DNA of 64,000 nucleotides from Bhargavaea ginsengi (GTDB lineage: Bacteria > Bacillota > Bacilli > Bacillales_A > Planococcaceae). Positions 16,273 to 25,296 of the stretch are shown here, one piece after another. The position numbers and the translations under genes are program-made. The DNA is taken from contig NZ_FNZF01000001.1 of assembly GCF_900109165.1 (NCBI RefSeq), positions 673,376-737,375 of the forward strand. Direction: 5' to 3'. Within the stretch, counting starts at the first letter, position 1; every line of letters begins with the position of its first letter. The notes beneath the pieces are model-generated. The model was given only the letters and a program-made list of their open reading frames with translations. It searched no databases and was not told the origin of the DNA.

Positions 16273-17445
16273 ATGTCAGAAATCATACACTCTCCACTTG
16301 TTGCCACTGTACTCGTTTTTGCACTGATCGCATTCGGTGAGTGGCTCTCAATCGTATCGCGTGCACGCGTTCCGATGCTGCTGACCGCCATGGTCGGCTT
16401 CATGATCCTCACCTGGACGGGCATCTTCCCGGAAAATATTCTGGAAAGCTCCCAGTTCGCCGCGCTTGGCGCCATTCTGATCGGGCCGGCCATTGTCCAT
16501 ATGGGGACACTCATCCCGATGAAGGTCCTCAGGGAGCAATACCGCGCGGTCGTGATCTCGTTGGCCGGCGTTGTTGTGGCAGCCATCCTGATCTTCACAA
16601 TCATTCCGTTTGTCTTTAACTTCGAGACAGCGGTAGCGGGCATGGGACCGATCAGCGGCGGCGTGGTGGCGATGATCATCACGACCGAAAAACTGAAGGA
16701 ATTGGATCTTGGAACGGTTGCCCTGATCCCCGCACTGATCGTAGCGTTCCAGGGCCTGATCGGTATGCCGCTCGCCCTGAACTTCATGCGTTCCTACGCT
16801 AAACGGCTGCTCGGCAAAATCGATGACGGTACATTTACGCCGATGAACGCCCAGCTTGTAGAAGAACTTGAGGAAACCAAGAAACTCGGGCCGGTGCGCT
16901 CCAGTATGACAATCCGGCTGTTCCTCGTCTTCGTTGTCGGGGCGCTTGGCGTTGTCCTCGGTTCTATCACACCGATCAACTATAGTATCTGGTGCCTCGT
17001 GTTCGGTATCATCGGCGCAAAAATCGGCTTCCTCGAGCAGGAATCCCTCGTGAAGGCGAACTCGTTCACACTGACACTGGTCGGCATCATGTTCGTCGTT
17101 ATTGGTTCCATGGCAGGTGTCTCCCCTCAGGATGTCATGAAGCAGCTTCCGGCAGTTGCTGCGATCATCATCCTCGGAACAGCCGGAATCGCGCTCGGCG
17201 GATATGTAGGCGCGAAACTCGTCAAATGGGATCCGCTTAAAGGGATGCCGGTTGCACTCACGGCACTGTTCGGCTTCCCAGGGGATTACCTGCTGTGTGA
17301 AGAAGTCGCAAGAAGCACGGCCCGGACAAAGGATGAGGAAAAACTCATCTTCAACGAATTGCTGACCCCGATGCTGATCGGCGGATTTACGACGGTCACC
17401 GTTGCCTCGGTCTTCATCGCAGGCATACTCGTTTCATTCTTATAA
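16273..17445 (+). CDS. Polytopic membrane protein, probable carboxylate/peptide transporter
   Basis: 390 residues from ATG 16273 (MSEIIHSPLVATVLVF). This start has GAAGGA 6 nt upstream; an in-frame ATG at 16243 has none. About 10-11 hydrophobic helices can be counted, with a central cytoplasmic loop of charged residues (about residues 180-215, AQLVEELEETKK). Family membership is not recognised with certainty. The two glycine-rich halves resemble symporter repeats of the glutamate or keto-gluconate permease type. The stop is 15 bp before the amidohydrolase ATG, so the pair is one operon and the protein probably imports the amidohydrolase substrate. Confidence 0.75.
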   Translation: MSEIIHSPLVATVLVFALIAFGEWLSIVSRARVPMLLTAMVGFMILTWTGIFPENILESSQFAALGAILIGPAIVHMGTLIPMKVLREQYRAVVISLAGVVVAAILIFTIIPFVFNFETAVAGMGPISGGVVAMIITTEKLKELDLGTVALIPALIVAFQGLIGMPLALNFMRSYAKRLLGKIDDGTFTPMNAQLVEELEETKKLGPVRSSMTIRLFLVFVVGALGVVLGSITPINYSIWCLVFGIIGAKIGFLEQESLVKANSFTLTLVGIMFVVIGSMAGVSPQDVMKQLPAVAAIIILGTAGIALGGYVGAKLVKWDPLKGMPVALTALFGFPGDYLLCEEVARSTARTKDEEKLIFNELLTPMLIGGFTTVTVASVFIAGILVSFL

Positions 17446-17460
17446 TTGGAGGAATTCTTA

Positions 17461-18696
17461 ATGACTACGACCATCATCGAAAACGGACAAATCATCGACG
17501 GTACCGGCAGCGAGCCGCGCCAGGGAATCGTTGTCGTAAAGGACAACAAAATCGACTACATCGGGGACGCTTCGGGCTATTCGAGAACCGGAGACGAGAC
17601 GGTCATCGATGCGGAAGGCAACACTGTCCTTCCGGGATTCATCGACACGCACGTCCATATGATGTTTGAATACGCACCGCTCCAGCAGCGGCTGACGACA
17701 CCATTCAGCTACATGTTCTATCAGGCGATGGCGTACATGAAAACGACACTCAACGCTGGCGTGACCAGTGTCCGGGATGCACTCGGGACCGACCTCGGCG
17801 TCAAGCGCGCCATCGAAGACGGGCTGATCCAAGGACCGCGAGTCCAGGTCAGCATCAATGCCCTCACCATCACAGGCGGCCACGGCGACGGTATGCAGCT
17901 GAACGGCGATGTGTTCGACATCTCTCCTTCCGGCTACCGCGGCATGCCGAATGGAATCGCTGATGGCGTCGATGAAGTCCGCAAGAAAACACGTGAAATG
18001 CTGCGTGCCGGAGCGGAAGTCATCAAAGTACATGCCACAGGCGGCGTCCTCAGCCCGACCGATCACCCCGAGTTCACACAGTACTCGTTCGAGGAACTCT
18101 CGGCAATCGTCGAAGAAGCCCGTTTCCGCAATGGCGTAAAGGTGATGGCCCATGCCCAGGGCGCGGAAGGCATCAAGAACGCAGTACGTGCGGGCGTCCA
18201 CTCCATTGAACACGGCATCTATCTGGATGACGAAGCGATCGAACTGATGAAAGAAAACGGAACATATCTCGTACCGACCTTGCTGGCTCCGGTCGCCGTT
18301 CTGGAAACCGCGGAAGAAGTCGGCATGCCTCAGTCGGCCTTCGAGCAATCCGCCGAAGTCATCGAAGCCCATCAAGCCAGCTTCGCAAAGGCCTACCAGG
18401 CAGGCGTGAACATCGCGATGGGCACCGACGCCGGCGTATTCAAGCACGGCACCAACTTGCGCGAACTCAGCCTCATGGTCGACTGCGGCATGACCCCGAT
18501 GGACGCCATCGTCGCCTCCACCAAGTCTGCTGCAGCATGCATGGGCTGGGAGGACAAAGTGGGTACGCTCGAAGAAGGCAAGCTTGCAGACATCATCATT
18601 GCAAAAGGCAACCCGCTGGAAGATATCAATTCCCTATCCAATCCCGACAACATCCTGACTGTCCTGAAAGACGGGGAATTGGTGAAGGGGCAGTAA
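17461..18696 (+). CDS. Metal-dependent amidohydrolase (Xaa-Pro dipeptidase/imidazolonepropionase-like)
   Basis: 411 residues from ATG 17461, 8 nt after GGAGG; a TTG at 17446 lies on top of the ribosome site and is rejected. It is an amidohydrolase-superfamily barrel: HxH in GFIDTHVHMM, the bridging-Lys position in VIKVHATGG, His in VMAHAQG and SIEHGIY, and the catalytic Asp in MGTDAGVF. The small beta-sandwich comes from both ends (IIENGQIIDGTG and GKLADIIIAKGNPL). Relatives hydrolyse Xaa-Pro dipeptides or N-acyl and carbamate bonds. Cytoplasmic, fed by the preceding transporter. The exact substrate is unknown. Confidence 0.88.
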   Translation: MTTTIIENGQIIDGTGSEPRQGIVVVKDNKIDYIGDASGYSRTGDETVIDAEGNTVLPGFIDTHVHMMFEYAPLQQRLTTPFSYMFYQAMAYMKTTLNAGVTSVRDALGTDLGVKRAIEDGLIQGPRVQVSINALTITGGHGDGMQLNGDVFDISPSGYRGMPNGIADGVDEVRKKTREMLRAGAEVIKVHATGGVLSPTDHPEFTQYSFEELSAIVEEARFRNGVKVMAHAQGAEGIKNAVRAGVHSIEHGIYLDDEAIELMKENGTYLVPTLLAPVAVLETAEEVGMPQSAFEQSAEVIEAHQASFAKAYQAGVNIAMGTDAGVFKHGTNLRELSLMVDCGMTPMDAIVASTKSAAACMGWEDKVGTLEEGKLADIIIAKGNPLEDINSLSNPDNILTVLKDGELVKGQ

Positions 18697-18742
18697 GTTT
18701 TCGAATAGAAATACGCGCACCTCTCGGGAGATGCGCGTCCGG

Positions 18743-18785
18743 CTGCAGACAAGGCGAAGAAATTCGCTTTGTCTGCAGTTTTTAT
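18743..18785 (+). terminator. Terminator of the transporter/amidohydrolase operon
   Basis: CTGCAGACAA-g-GCGAA / TTCGC-t-TTGTCTGCAG hairpin, followed by TTTTTATTT. Confidence 0.9.
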
Positions 18786-18797
18786 TTAGTGTCCCAC

Positions 18798-19177
18798 TTA
18801 CAACCACGCGTTGCCCTCCCGCTTCTTATCTTCCACTTCCCGGCTCAATGTTAGTTTCCCTTTTTGACTGTAATACCTGGACCAGGTGGCGATGGTTTGG
18901 TCGATGTGGCGATAGGCAAACTCATGGACGTGATCGGCATCCGGATCGCGCTCCCAGGAGATGATGAAGTCGTGGCCGTCTTCGCGTTTATGAATGTTGA
19001 TGTAACAGATTCTGTACAGCCACTTGGCCTTGTCACTGTCGACCCAGACCCAGTCTTCTTCCCAGTCATTTCCCTGGTTGATCCATTCGCCTGTTTCTTC
19101 GCGCTTGCTCCTTCGGAAAGCTGTTCGTTCATCCGCCCGATTTGCATCAGGAAACGGATAATCGGATTGCGTTTCAT
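18798..19177 (-). pseudogene. Small gene apparently split by a frameshift
   Basis: The frame that ends at TAA 18798 encodes a protein-like stretch (KREETGEWINQGNDWEEDWV, then WVDSDKAKWLYRICYINIH and a tail ending EGNAWL) but has no ATG; a stop lies upstream. The ATG at 19177, six bases after the DUF1643 stop, opens another frame with a plausible N-terminus (MKRNPIIRFLMQIGRMNEQL). That frame then turns into low-complexity Ser/Thr/Pro text. Joining the two near 19105 gives one roughly 125-residue protein rich in Trp, Tyr and acidic residues. Family unknown. A real frameshift, an assembly error or a missed unusual start are the options. Confidence 0.5.
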
Positions 19178-19183
19178 GACCGG

Positions 19184-19720
19184 TCAGCGTCTATATTCAA
19201 TGAGGGGCGTATTGGACTTTAAGAAGAGCGGGTGCTTGGGCATTCCGTTTTTTGTTGTCCCCAGGCAGAACGGTGTTTTTCCGGCTTCCCGAATCATATC
19301 GAGGACCACCTGATCCCTTCCTTCCTCTCCGCCATGCTGCCCCCACGCAACAATGACTAGCCGGGCGTTTCCGATCGCATCCGCCAAGTGCTGGTCATTC
19401 TGGGGATGATGACGGTCATCCGAGCCAAAAAGCACTTGAGGACTTTTCGTCCTGAATGAATAGAGATTGACGACTTCAAGGGCCCCGAAGCCCTGGTGCT
19501 TGGCAATGTTCATGCACTGGTTCATCGTCGAGTCAGGCTTTCCCGCATCCGCCGTGCTCGGATTCAGCATAATGAACAGGCACTCGGGCTTACCTGTCTC
19601 CCAAGTCACGCTTAGCCGGTATCGGTGTCTTCCCGTATGGTCAACCATTACTAGGACATTTTCATCTTTAGGCCAAACCCCCGATTCGATCCGCACATCC
19701 TCTTCTGTCCAGACGACCAT
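19184..19720 (-). CDS. DUF1643-family protein
   Basis: 178 residues from ATG 19720, which lies 7 nt after AAGGGG; an ATG two codons earlier is too close to that site, and the upstream extension overlaps a terminator. The conserved features are MLNPSTADAGKPDST, the NLYSFRTKSPQ region and VIVAWGQHGG, which define DUF1643. No enzymatic role is established; the family is seen near phage and DNA-modification genes as well as on its own. Cytoplasmic. It is set off from the beta-lactamase-fold gene by a strong terminator. Confidence 0.85.
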   Translation of the reverse strand: MVVWTEEDVRIESGVWPKDENVLVMVDHTGRHRYRLSVTWETGKPECLFIMLNPSTADAGKPDSTMNQCMNIAKHQGFGALEVVNLYSFRTKSPQVLFGSDDRHHPQNDQHLADAIGNARLVIVAWGQHGGEEGRDQVVLDMIREAGKTPFCLGTTKNGMPKHPLFLKSNTPLIEYRR

Positions 19721-19741
19721 CTCCATTCCCCTTTCCACTAT

Positions 19742-19771
19742 CAAAAAGAAGCAGCCATAGCAGCTGCTTCT
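19742..19771 (-). terminator. Terminator of the YfcC/M20/serine-hydrolase operon
   Basis: On the minus strand AGAAGCAGC / GCTGCTTCT with a 7-base loop, followed by TTTTTGA. Confidence 0.88.
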
Positions 19772-19787
19772 CCAGTTATATGATTTG

Positions 19788-20681
19788 TCACTCCGTGAAA
19801 TGCTGATAGGCAGCTTCGGCAATACGGGCGATCATCGCTTCCCCGCCTTGGGTCGTCTCGTTTCCCGCTGAGAAAATGCTGATGATGAGCGGCCCTTTTC
19901 CGCCGGGCAGCTCGATAATGCCGGAATCATTCACAGCGGAAGCGATCGTGCCGGTTTTATGGGCGACACGCGTTCCTGAAGGAAGTCTGGCAGGGATTCT
20001 GTCATTCAGCTGCTGTCGGTAGAGAATGTCGAGGACCGCCTCCGAAACCGCTGGATTGATAAACGCCCCCTCTGCCAGTTTCACCAGCAGGCCCGTCATG
20101 GTATCGGGTGTGCACACGTTGTTTTCCTGGTCCTTCCTCATCACCCAATTTCCCCGCCCGGGATCTTCATCCACGTCCAGCTCCAGCCGCTCCGTTAGCT
20201 TCTTCCAAGATTCCTCGCTGTAGGGAGCCGGCTCCATTCCGACCGCAAGGCTCAGCAGTTCCCAGCAAGAGTGCACGATAGAGATATTTTCAGCACCGAG
20301 CCTTCTCATCGTATCCCCGACAGCATCCTTTCCGAGCATCCCAAGAAGGACATCGGTCGCCATGTTATCACTCACGATCGTCATGAGGGTCGCCAGGTCT
20401 TTGATCGTTACCGGCAGGCCGGGGTCGAGCTCCTGCAATATGCCCGAACCCGGCACCCGGTCCTCCTCTGTGAGTGCGATTCGTGTCGTCAGGTCGATCT
20501 GGCCTTCATGCACCTGCTCGAACAGCGTGAGCACAATCGGCACCTTAAACACGCTCGCCATCTGGAACGGTTCATCCGCACGGATTCGCACTTCTTCCCC
20601 TGACTGGAGGTGCTTGATCGATACTCCGAATGTAGCATCTGTTCCTTCCAATATTCTCTCGACTTTCTCCTGCAGTTGCAT
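19788..20681 (-). CDS. Cytoplasmic serine hydrolase of the class A beta-lactamase fold
   Basis: 297 residues from ATG 20681 (MQLQEKVERILEG), behind GGGGAG. The three active-site motifs are present: SVFK (Ser43, Lys46), SDN (about 102-104) and HKTG near residue 245. The ExxLN general-base motif of true class A beta-lactamases is not obvious. There is no signal peptide, so it would face cytoplasmic substrates, unlike secreted penicillinases. It follows the M20 peptidase in one operon, so a role in peptide or amide processing is more likely than drug resistance. A weak hairpin lies in the gap. Confidence 0.82.
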   Translation of the reverse strand: MQLQEKVERILEGTDATFGVSIKHLQSGEEVRIRADEPFQMASVFKVPIVLTLFEQVHEGQIDLTTRIALTEEDRVPGSGILQELDPGLPVTIKDLATLMTIVSDNMATDVLLGMLGKDAVGDTMRRLGAENISIVHSCWELLSLAVGMEPAPYSEESWKKLTERLELDVDEDPGRGNWVMRKDQENNVCTPDTMTGLLVKLAEGAFINPAVSEAVLDILYRQQLNDRIPARLPSGTRVAHKTGTIASAVNDSGIIELPGGKGPLIISIFSAGNETTQGGEAMIARIAEAAYQHFTE

Positions 20682-20707
20682 AGTGCCTCTCCCCTTTTCA
20701 GAACAAA

Positions 20708-20727
20708 GGGCGCCCACCTGGACGCCC
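20708..20727 (-). terminator. Weak hairpin between the M20 and serine-hydrolase genes
   Basis: GGGCG / CGCCC with a 10-base loop, followed on the minus strand by TTTGTTC. It could cause partial termination or processing. Confidence 0.35.
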
Positions 20728-20734
20728 CTCTTTA

Positions 20735-21859
20735 TCAGATTTTCACCAGCATCTTCGCGAAAATTGCTGCGCGTTTCGGAATCTCACTGATGACAATATG
20801 TTCATTCCGGGCGTGGATGCCGACCCCGACTGCTCCAAGGCCGTCGATCGTAGGAATGCCCATCGCCGCAGTGAGGTTGCCGTCGCTCACGCCGCCGACG
20901 GATGTTTCTTTAAGTGGCACGCCGATTTCCGCTCCGGCTTCCTTTGCCAGCCGGAACAGTTCCGCCGTACCTCCCGTCCGCTCCATTGGCGGACGGGAAA
21001 TGCCACCTCCGACTTCAAGTGTCGTCCTTTCCATGAAGGGCTCAAGCCCTTTGATGATCCCGTCGATGCGCTCCTGTTCCGCAATCGTCGTCGCCCGTAC
21101 GTCCACGCCGATTTCCGCCTGGTCGGAGACAACGTTCAGCTTGCCGCCTCCCCGGAACATCCCGACGTTCAGTGTCGTTCCTTTATCGTAATCAGTCAGC
21201 GACTCCAAGTATTCCGTTGCACGGGCCGCCGCGCGGATCGCGCTCGCCCCTTCATGATGGTTGTTCCCTGAGTGTGCCGACTGTCCGGTAAAGCGGATCG
21301 TATAACGGGCCGATCCTTTCCGGGCTGTCTTCAGCGCGCCGCTCCCGACTTCCGGTGGTTCGGTGACAAGCACCGCGCTGCTTCCTTCGGCTACGCGCCG
21401 GATCACATGACGGGACACCGGGCTGCTGAGCTCCTCCTCGCTCGTGAACAGATGGACGACCTTCTTATCAAGAGGCAGACCGAGCTCCTTCACCGCTTTC
21501 AGAGCCCACATCGCCTGGACGAGGCCGCCCTTCATATCAAGGATTCCGGGTCCATATGCGAGATCGTCCTCTACCCGGTATTCAATCTCACCCGGATCCC
21601 ACACTGTATCAAAGTGCGACAAGATGAGGATCGTCTCTTTCCCGTCCCCGTACTCGAACTTCAGATGATCTCCGTAGTCAGCCTCCGGAATCACTTCCGC
21701 CCGTTTCCCGAAATGTCGCTCCAGAAGCTCCTGAATCCTCTCCCCGCACCGGTCGCTCCGTTCCTTATCCAAAGAAGGGGAATCCGCCTCCACCAGGTAA
21801 CGGATATCCTCCAGGATGTCTTCGCGGTGGTCTTCCATGAACTTCAGCACATCATCCAT
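20735..21859 (-). CDS. M20 family metallopeptidase (glutamate carboxypeptidase-like)
   Basis: 374 residues from ATG 21859, 8 nt after AAAAGGAG. It is a di-zinc M20 enzyme: LSHFDTVWDPG (His and catalytic Asp), GPGILDMKGGLVQAMWAL (bridging Asp), TSEEELSS (Glu general base and ligand) and a terminal HARNEHI (His ligand). The lid domain (about 175-285, with SAHSGNNHHEG) is the dimerisation region. The order matches CPG2-type enzymes that release C-terminal glutamate from folate-like or peptide conjugates. No signal peptide. The YfcC-type carrier upstream probably imports its substrate. Confidence 0.9.
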   Translation of the reverse strand: MDDVLKFMEDHREDILEDIRYLVEADSPSLDKERSDRCGERIQELLERHFGKRAEVIPEADYGDHLKFEYGDGKETILILSHFDTVWDPGEIEYRVEDDLAYGPGILDMKGGLVQAMWALKAVKELGLPLDKKVVHLFTSEEELSSPVSRHVIRRVAEGSSAVLVTEPPEVGSGALKTARKGSARYTIRFTGQSAHSGNNHHEGASAIRAAARATEYLESLTDYDKGTTLNVGMFRGGGKLNVVSDQAEIGVDVRATTIAEQERIDGIIKGLEPFMERTTLEVGGGISRPPMERTGGTAELFRLAKEAGAEIGVPLKETSVGGVSDGNLTAAMGIPTIDGLGAVGVGIHARNEHIVISEIPKRAAIFAKMLVKI

Positions 21860-21917
21860 TCCGATCACTCCTTTTAAAATCGAACAGGGAGAACGAAGAC
21901 CGTCCTCCCCTAATCTC

Positions 21918-23309
21918 TTATTGATAGCCCGTCATGACGGCAACTGCGACCATGATAATTCCGACAACCGTCCACATGAGAACGAGCGGCAGGACAAACT
22001 TGAACCATTTCGAATACGGGACCTTACCGACGGCAAGGACCGCCATCAGGACACCCGAGGTCGGCGCGATGATGTTCGTCGTCCCGTCACCGAGTTTAAA
22101 TGAGAGCACTGCCGTCTGGCGCGTGATATCGAGCATGTCCGCAAGCGGCACCATGAACGGCATGACGATTGCAGCCTGTCCGGTGCCGGATGTGATGATC
22201 AGGTTGAAGAGCAGGTTGAAGATGAACATCGCTTCCGCAGCCAGGAACATCGGCAGCTGCGCCATCGGCTGGAAGGCCGCGTTGACAATTGTGTCGAGCA
22301 CCTTCCCATTTTCGAGGACGACCACCACCGCACGGGCAAGGCCGATAACAAGCGCACCGTAGACGATGCCCTGGGCTCCCTTGATGAACACATGAACATA
22401 TTCATTCATCCGGATACCGCCGACAAGCGCTGCCGCTATTGACATCATGATGAAAATACCGGCGAGCTCATTCGTGCTCCATTCAAACTGGAACACCCCA
22501 AAGATGAAGGTTGCCATAAAGGCGAGCGCTGTCAGCAGGACGAGTTTGTGCCGCCCCGTAAACGGCCCGAACTTCTCCCCGGACTCCTTCACCGGCTCCC
22601 CGGTCTCCTCAAACGACAACAGGCTCTTTGAGCGGTCCTTGTTAATGCGTTTTACATACAGCAAGATATAGGTCATCGTGATCGCCAGGAGAATAAAGAA
22701 GGCGATCAGTCGGAGGTGCCAGCCGGAAAACAGCTCGAGCTCCGCAATCGACTGCGCAAGTCCGGTGATGACCGGGTCGAACGTTCCCGTAGCAACCCCA
22801 ACGTACTGCCCGAGGTACACCATTGCAACCCCGACGATCGGATCAAGATTAAGCGCCCTCGCCAGCACGATGCCGATCGGGATAAACGCAATGATCGCAT
22901 TGCCGCTGATGCCGACAAAATCCAGCACGGCAAATATCGCGATAAACGCGGCAACCAGCAGATACTGCTGGTTTTTCGTCCGGCTGATCAGGGCGTTGAC
23001 TCCAGAATTGATCGCCCCGGTGTGCTCGATCACTCCGACCGCGCCCCCAATGATCAGAACCATGAAGATGATCGGAGCGGAATCAATCAGCCCCTGCTGG
23101 ATCGACGTGAATGTCGACAGCAGTGAGGTCGGCTCATTTTCAATCCTTTCGTAAGTGCCTTCGATGACCACATTGCGGCCGTCCACTTCTTCCCGCTGGA
23201 ATTCCCCCGCGGGCAAAATATACGTCATCAGTACTGCCAATACGAGAATCCCGAAGATGATGACAAAAGCATCCGGCATCTCAAAACGCCTTTTTTTCTT
23301 TTCAGTCAC
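21918..23309 (-). CDS. YfcC/DcuC-superfamily carrier
   Basis: 463 residues from GTG 23309, 6 nt after GAGGGGA. It has about 12 transmembrane segments with an early periplasmic loop (GEFQREEVDGRNVVIEGTY) and the ISGNAIIAFIPIGIVLARAL and SGTGQAAIVMPFMVPLAD repeats typical of YfcC-family C4-dicarboxylate-carrier-like proteins. These are secondary transporters for peptides, amino acids or dicarboxylates; the substrate is not readable. It heads the operon with the M20 peptidase, which suggests uptake of a dipeptide or N-acyl amino acid. Confidence 0.88.
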   Translation of the reverse strand: MTEKKKRRFEMPDAFVIIFGILVLAVLMTYILPAGEFQREEVDGRNVVIEGTYERIENEPTSLLSTFTSIQQGLIDSAPIIFMVLIIGGAVGVIEHTGAINSGVNALISRTKNQQYLLVAAFIAIFAVLDFVGISGNAIIAFIPIGIVLARALNLDPIVGVAMVYLGQYVGVATGTFDPVITGLAQSIAELELFSGWHLRLIAFFILLAITMTYILLYVKRINKDRSKSLLSFEETGEPVKESGEKFGPFTGRHKLVLLTALAFMATFIFGVFQFEWSTNELAGIFIMMSIAAALVGGIRMNEYVHVFIKGAQGIVYGALVIGLARAVVVVLENGKVLDTIVNAAFQPMAQLPMFLAAEAMFIFNLLFNLIITSGTGQAAIVMPFMVPLADMLDITRQTAVLSFKLGDGTTNIIAPTSGVLMAVLAVGKVPYSKWFKFVLPLVLMWTVVGIIMVAVAVMTGYQ

Positions 23310-23476
23310 GCTAGTTCCCCTCTCTTTCTTAACAAGCCCATGCAACGCTTCAACCAGTGAATTCGGCAATTAAAATAGCAGACGGCTTACATGATTTTAC
23401 CGGCATAATTCGACAAGAGTCAATGGAATTTTCCGATACTGAGTATTCTCAATTAAATTCCGATGTAAAATTCATA

Positions 23477-23508
23477 CAAAAAGAAGGCCGGCTTGATTCG
23501 CCGAACCT
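23477..23508 (-). terminator. Terminator of the beta-oxidation/TRAP operon
   Basis: On the minus strand GG-tt-CGGC / GCCG-g-CC with loop GAATCAA, followed by TTCTTTTT, 16 bp after the thiolase stop. Confidence 0.8.
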
Positions 23509-23523
23509 CCTGAACTGAACGCA

Positions 23524-24705
23524 TTAATATTCCTGGTTTTCAATCACCATAGAGACCCCTTGCCCGCCGCCGCAGCAAAGACTGGCCAGCCCATAGCGCT
23601 TCCCTTGCTCCCTCAGTTCATAAGCAAGAGTAAGCAACAGCCTCGCTCCGCTGGCTCCCACAGGATGGCCCAGTGCAATCGCTCCGCCGTTGACATTCAG
23701 CCGGTCCACCTCGAAGCCGAGTTCTCTCTGGACGGCCAGCACCTGTACAGCAAAGGCTTCATTGATCTCAATCAGATCGATATCAGACATCTCCAGCCCT
23801 GCACGCTTCAGTGCCTGCCTGGTTGCTGGAACGGGACCGATCCCCATGATCCTAGGATCGACTCCGCTGATTCCCCAGGAAACGACTTTTGCGAGAGGCT
23901 TCCTTCCATGCCGTTCAACGAGGACATCATCTCCCATGACTAGGGCTGCGGCACCGTCATTGATTCCGCTGGATGTGGCTGCCGTTACACTGCCATCTTT
24001 TTTGAAAGCGGGCCGGAGTTTTTTCATCTTCTCCAGATTGGCATCAGGTTTAATATATTCATCTTCTGCTAGAAGAAATTCTCCGTTCTTCCCCCCGACC
24101 GGGATCATTTCTTTATTAAAACGTCCTTTTCCTTGTGCTTCAGCCGCCCTCTGCTGGCTCATCAGCGCAAATTCTTCCTGTTCACCGCGGCTGATCTCAT
24201 ACTTCTCTGCCAGGTTTTCAGCAGTGATGCCCATGCCAAGACCGATGTAAGGGTCCGACAATGTGCTGCTCAGCACGTCCTCAAAATGCGGAACGCCCAT
24301 TTTGATTGTTTTAAAACGAAGGTCCCTCACGACATGAGGAGTCATCGACATGTTTTCTGCGCCGCCCGCAATCACCCCATTCGCTTCATCCAGCCGGATG
24401 GCCTGTGATGCACTGATGGCAGCCTGGAGTCCCGAGCCGCACAGCCTGTTCACCGTCAGTGCCGGTGACTCTTGAGGCACGCCGGATTTCAGTGCCACAT
24501 GGCGCGCCAGATACGGAGCATTCTCACTTGAATGAATGACGTTACCGAAAAAAGCCTGTTCCAGCTCCTCAGCTGGAATTCCGGATCGCTCAATCGCCGC
24601 TTTAGCCGCAACCGCTCCCAAATCCGACACTTCAATATCTTTCAGACTTCCTCCGAATGAACCGAAGGGTGTCCTCGCACCATCCAAAATATAAACATTC
24701 TTCAT
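23524..24705 (-). CDS. Acetyl-CoA acyltransferase (thiolase)
   Basis: 393 residues from ATG 24705, with GCGAGGAA 8 nt upstream. It is a typical thiolase with acyl-acceptor Cys89 (NRLCGSGLQAA), NEAFAVQVLAV, GHPVGASGARL (His) and the proton-shuttling Cys in SLCCGGGQG. It cleaves 3-oxoacyl-CoA to acetyl-CoA and a chain two carbons shorter, the last beta-oxidation step. It is the final gene of the nine-gene operon starting at 32977. Confidence 0.95.
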   Translation of the reverse strand: MKNVYILDGARTPFGSFGGSLKDIEVSDLGAVAAKAAIERSGIPAEELEQAFFGNVIHSSENAPYLARHVALKSGVPQESPALTVNRLCGSGLQAAISASQAIRLDEANGVIAGGAENMSMTPHVVRDLRFKTIKMGVPHFEDVLSSTLSDPYIGLGMGITAENLAEKYEISRGEQEEFALMSQQRAAEAQGKGRFNKEMIPVGGKNGEFLLAEDEYIKPDANLEKMKKLRPAFKKDGSVTAATSSGINDGAAALVMGDDVLVERHGRKPLAKVVSWGISGVDPRIMGIGPVPATRQALKRAGLEMSDIDLIEINEAFAVQVLAVQRELGFEVDRLNVNGGAIALGHPVGASGARLLLTLAYELREQGKRYGLASLCCGGGQGVSMVIENQEY

Positions 24706-24741
24706 TGATGATTCCTCGCTTTTCATTTATATTCTTCAGCC

Positions 24742-25272
24742 TCAGAGATCCAGTTCTGTCGTCTCAAGAACCGGCTCTTTCTGACCGAAGCTCTTGATGA
24801 TCAGAAAGAGAATCTCAATAGATAGCAAAAGGAATCCGAGCGGGATAAAGTACAGGATCGGATAATAGGGGACAATCCCGCCCTTCATGCTGAAGCCAAG
24901 CTGTTCCCGCGTGCCGGCAAGTGCATATTGCCATCCGTAAAAAGTCAGCAGACCGAAAAGAACAAGTTCAATCCCCATCATGAGAATGGAGATATTCCGC
25001 TGTGAAATCTGTTTAAGACGTTTCGTGAACATCTCAAGCTTCGGCATGATTCCGGAGCCGTACGCGTAGGCCAGTGCCGGAAAGAACGCCAGCGGCATCA
25101 GAAAATACTGGGTGATTTCATAACTTCCGAATACACTGGAGCCCATCAGATTTCTGGTCACCACATCAATGACGATAAACGCCATCATGATAAATATTGT
25201 CGTTCCGCTAAGCAGCAGCCCAGCATATTTCACATAATGAAAGGCACGATAAGCCTGATCGACAGTGCGCAT
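24742..25272 (-). CDS. TRAP transporter small permease (DctQ family)
   Basis: 176 residues with four hydrophobic helices and the DctQ-type core VFGSYEITQYFLMPLAFFPALA. The start ATG 25272 has GAGGAGG. It lies between the large permease and the thiolase gene, with short gaps, in the beta-oxidation operon. Confidence 0.9.
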   Translation of the reverse strand: MRTVDQAYRAFHYVKYAGLLLSGTTIFIMMAFIVIDVVTRNLMGSSVFGSYEITQYFLMPLAFFPALAYAYGSGIMPKLEMFTKRLKQISQRNISILMMGIELVLFGLLTFYGWQYALAGTREQLGFSMKGGIVPYYPILYFIPLGFLLLSIEILFLIIKSFGQKEPVLETTELDL

Positions 25273-25296
25273 AATCTTCCTCCTCTCCTAAAGCTG

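Noticed and set aside
17458-18447. Minus-strand open frame opposite the amidohydrolase (329 codons)
   Set aside because: Composition is that of a reverse-complement reading; all metal-binding motifs lie on the plus strand.
18864-19313. Plus-strand frame of 149 codons between the amidohydrolase and DUF1643 genes
   Set aside because: It crosses the end of the DUF1643 gene, and the opposite strand has a clearly protein-like frame; treated as a shadow.
19788-20681. Beta-lactamase resistance gene
   Set aside because: There is no signal peptide, no clear ExxLN motif and the operon partners are a carrier and a peptidase; resistance is not supported.
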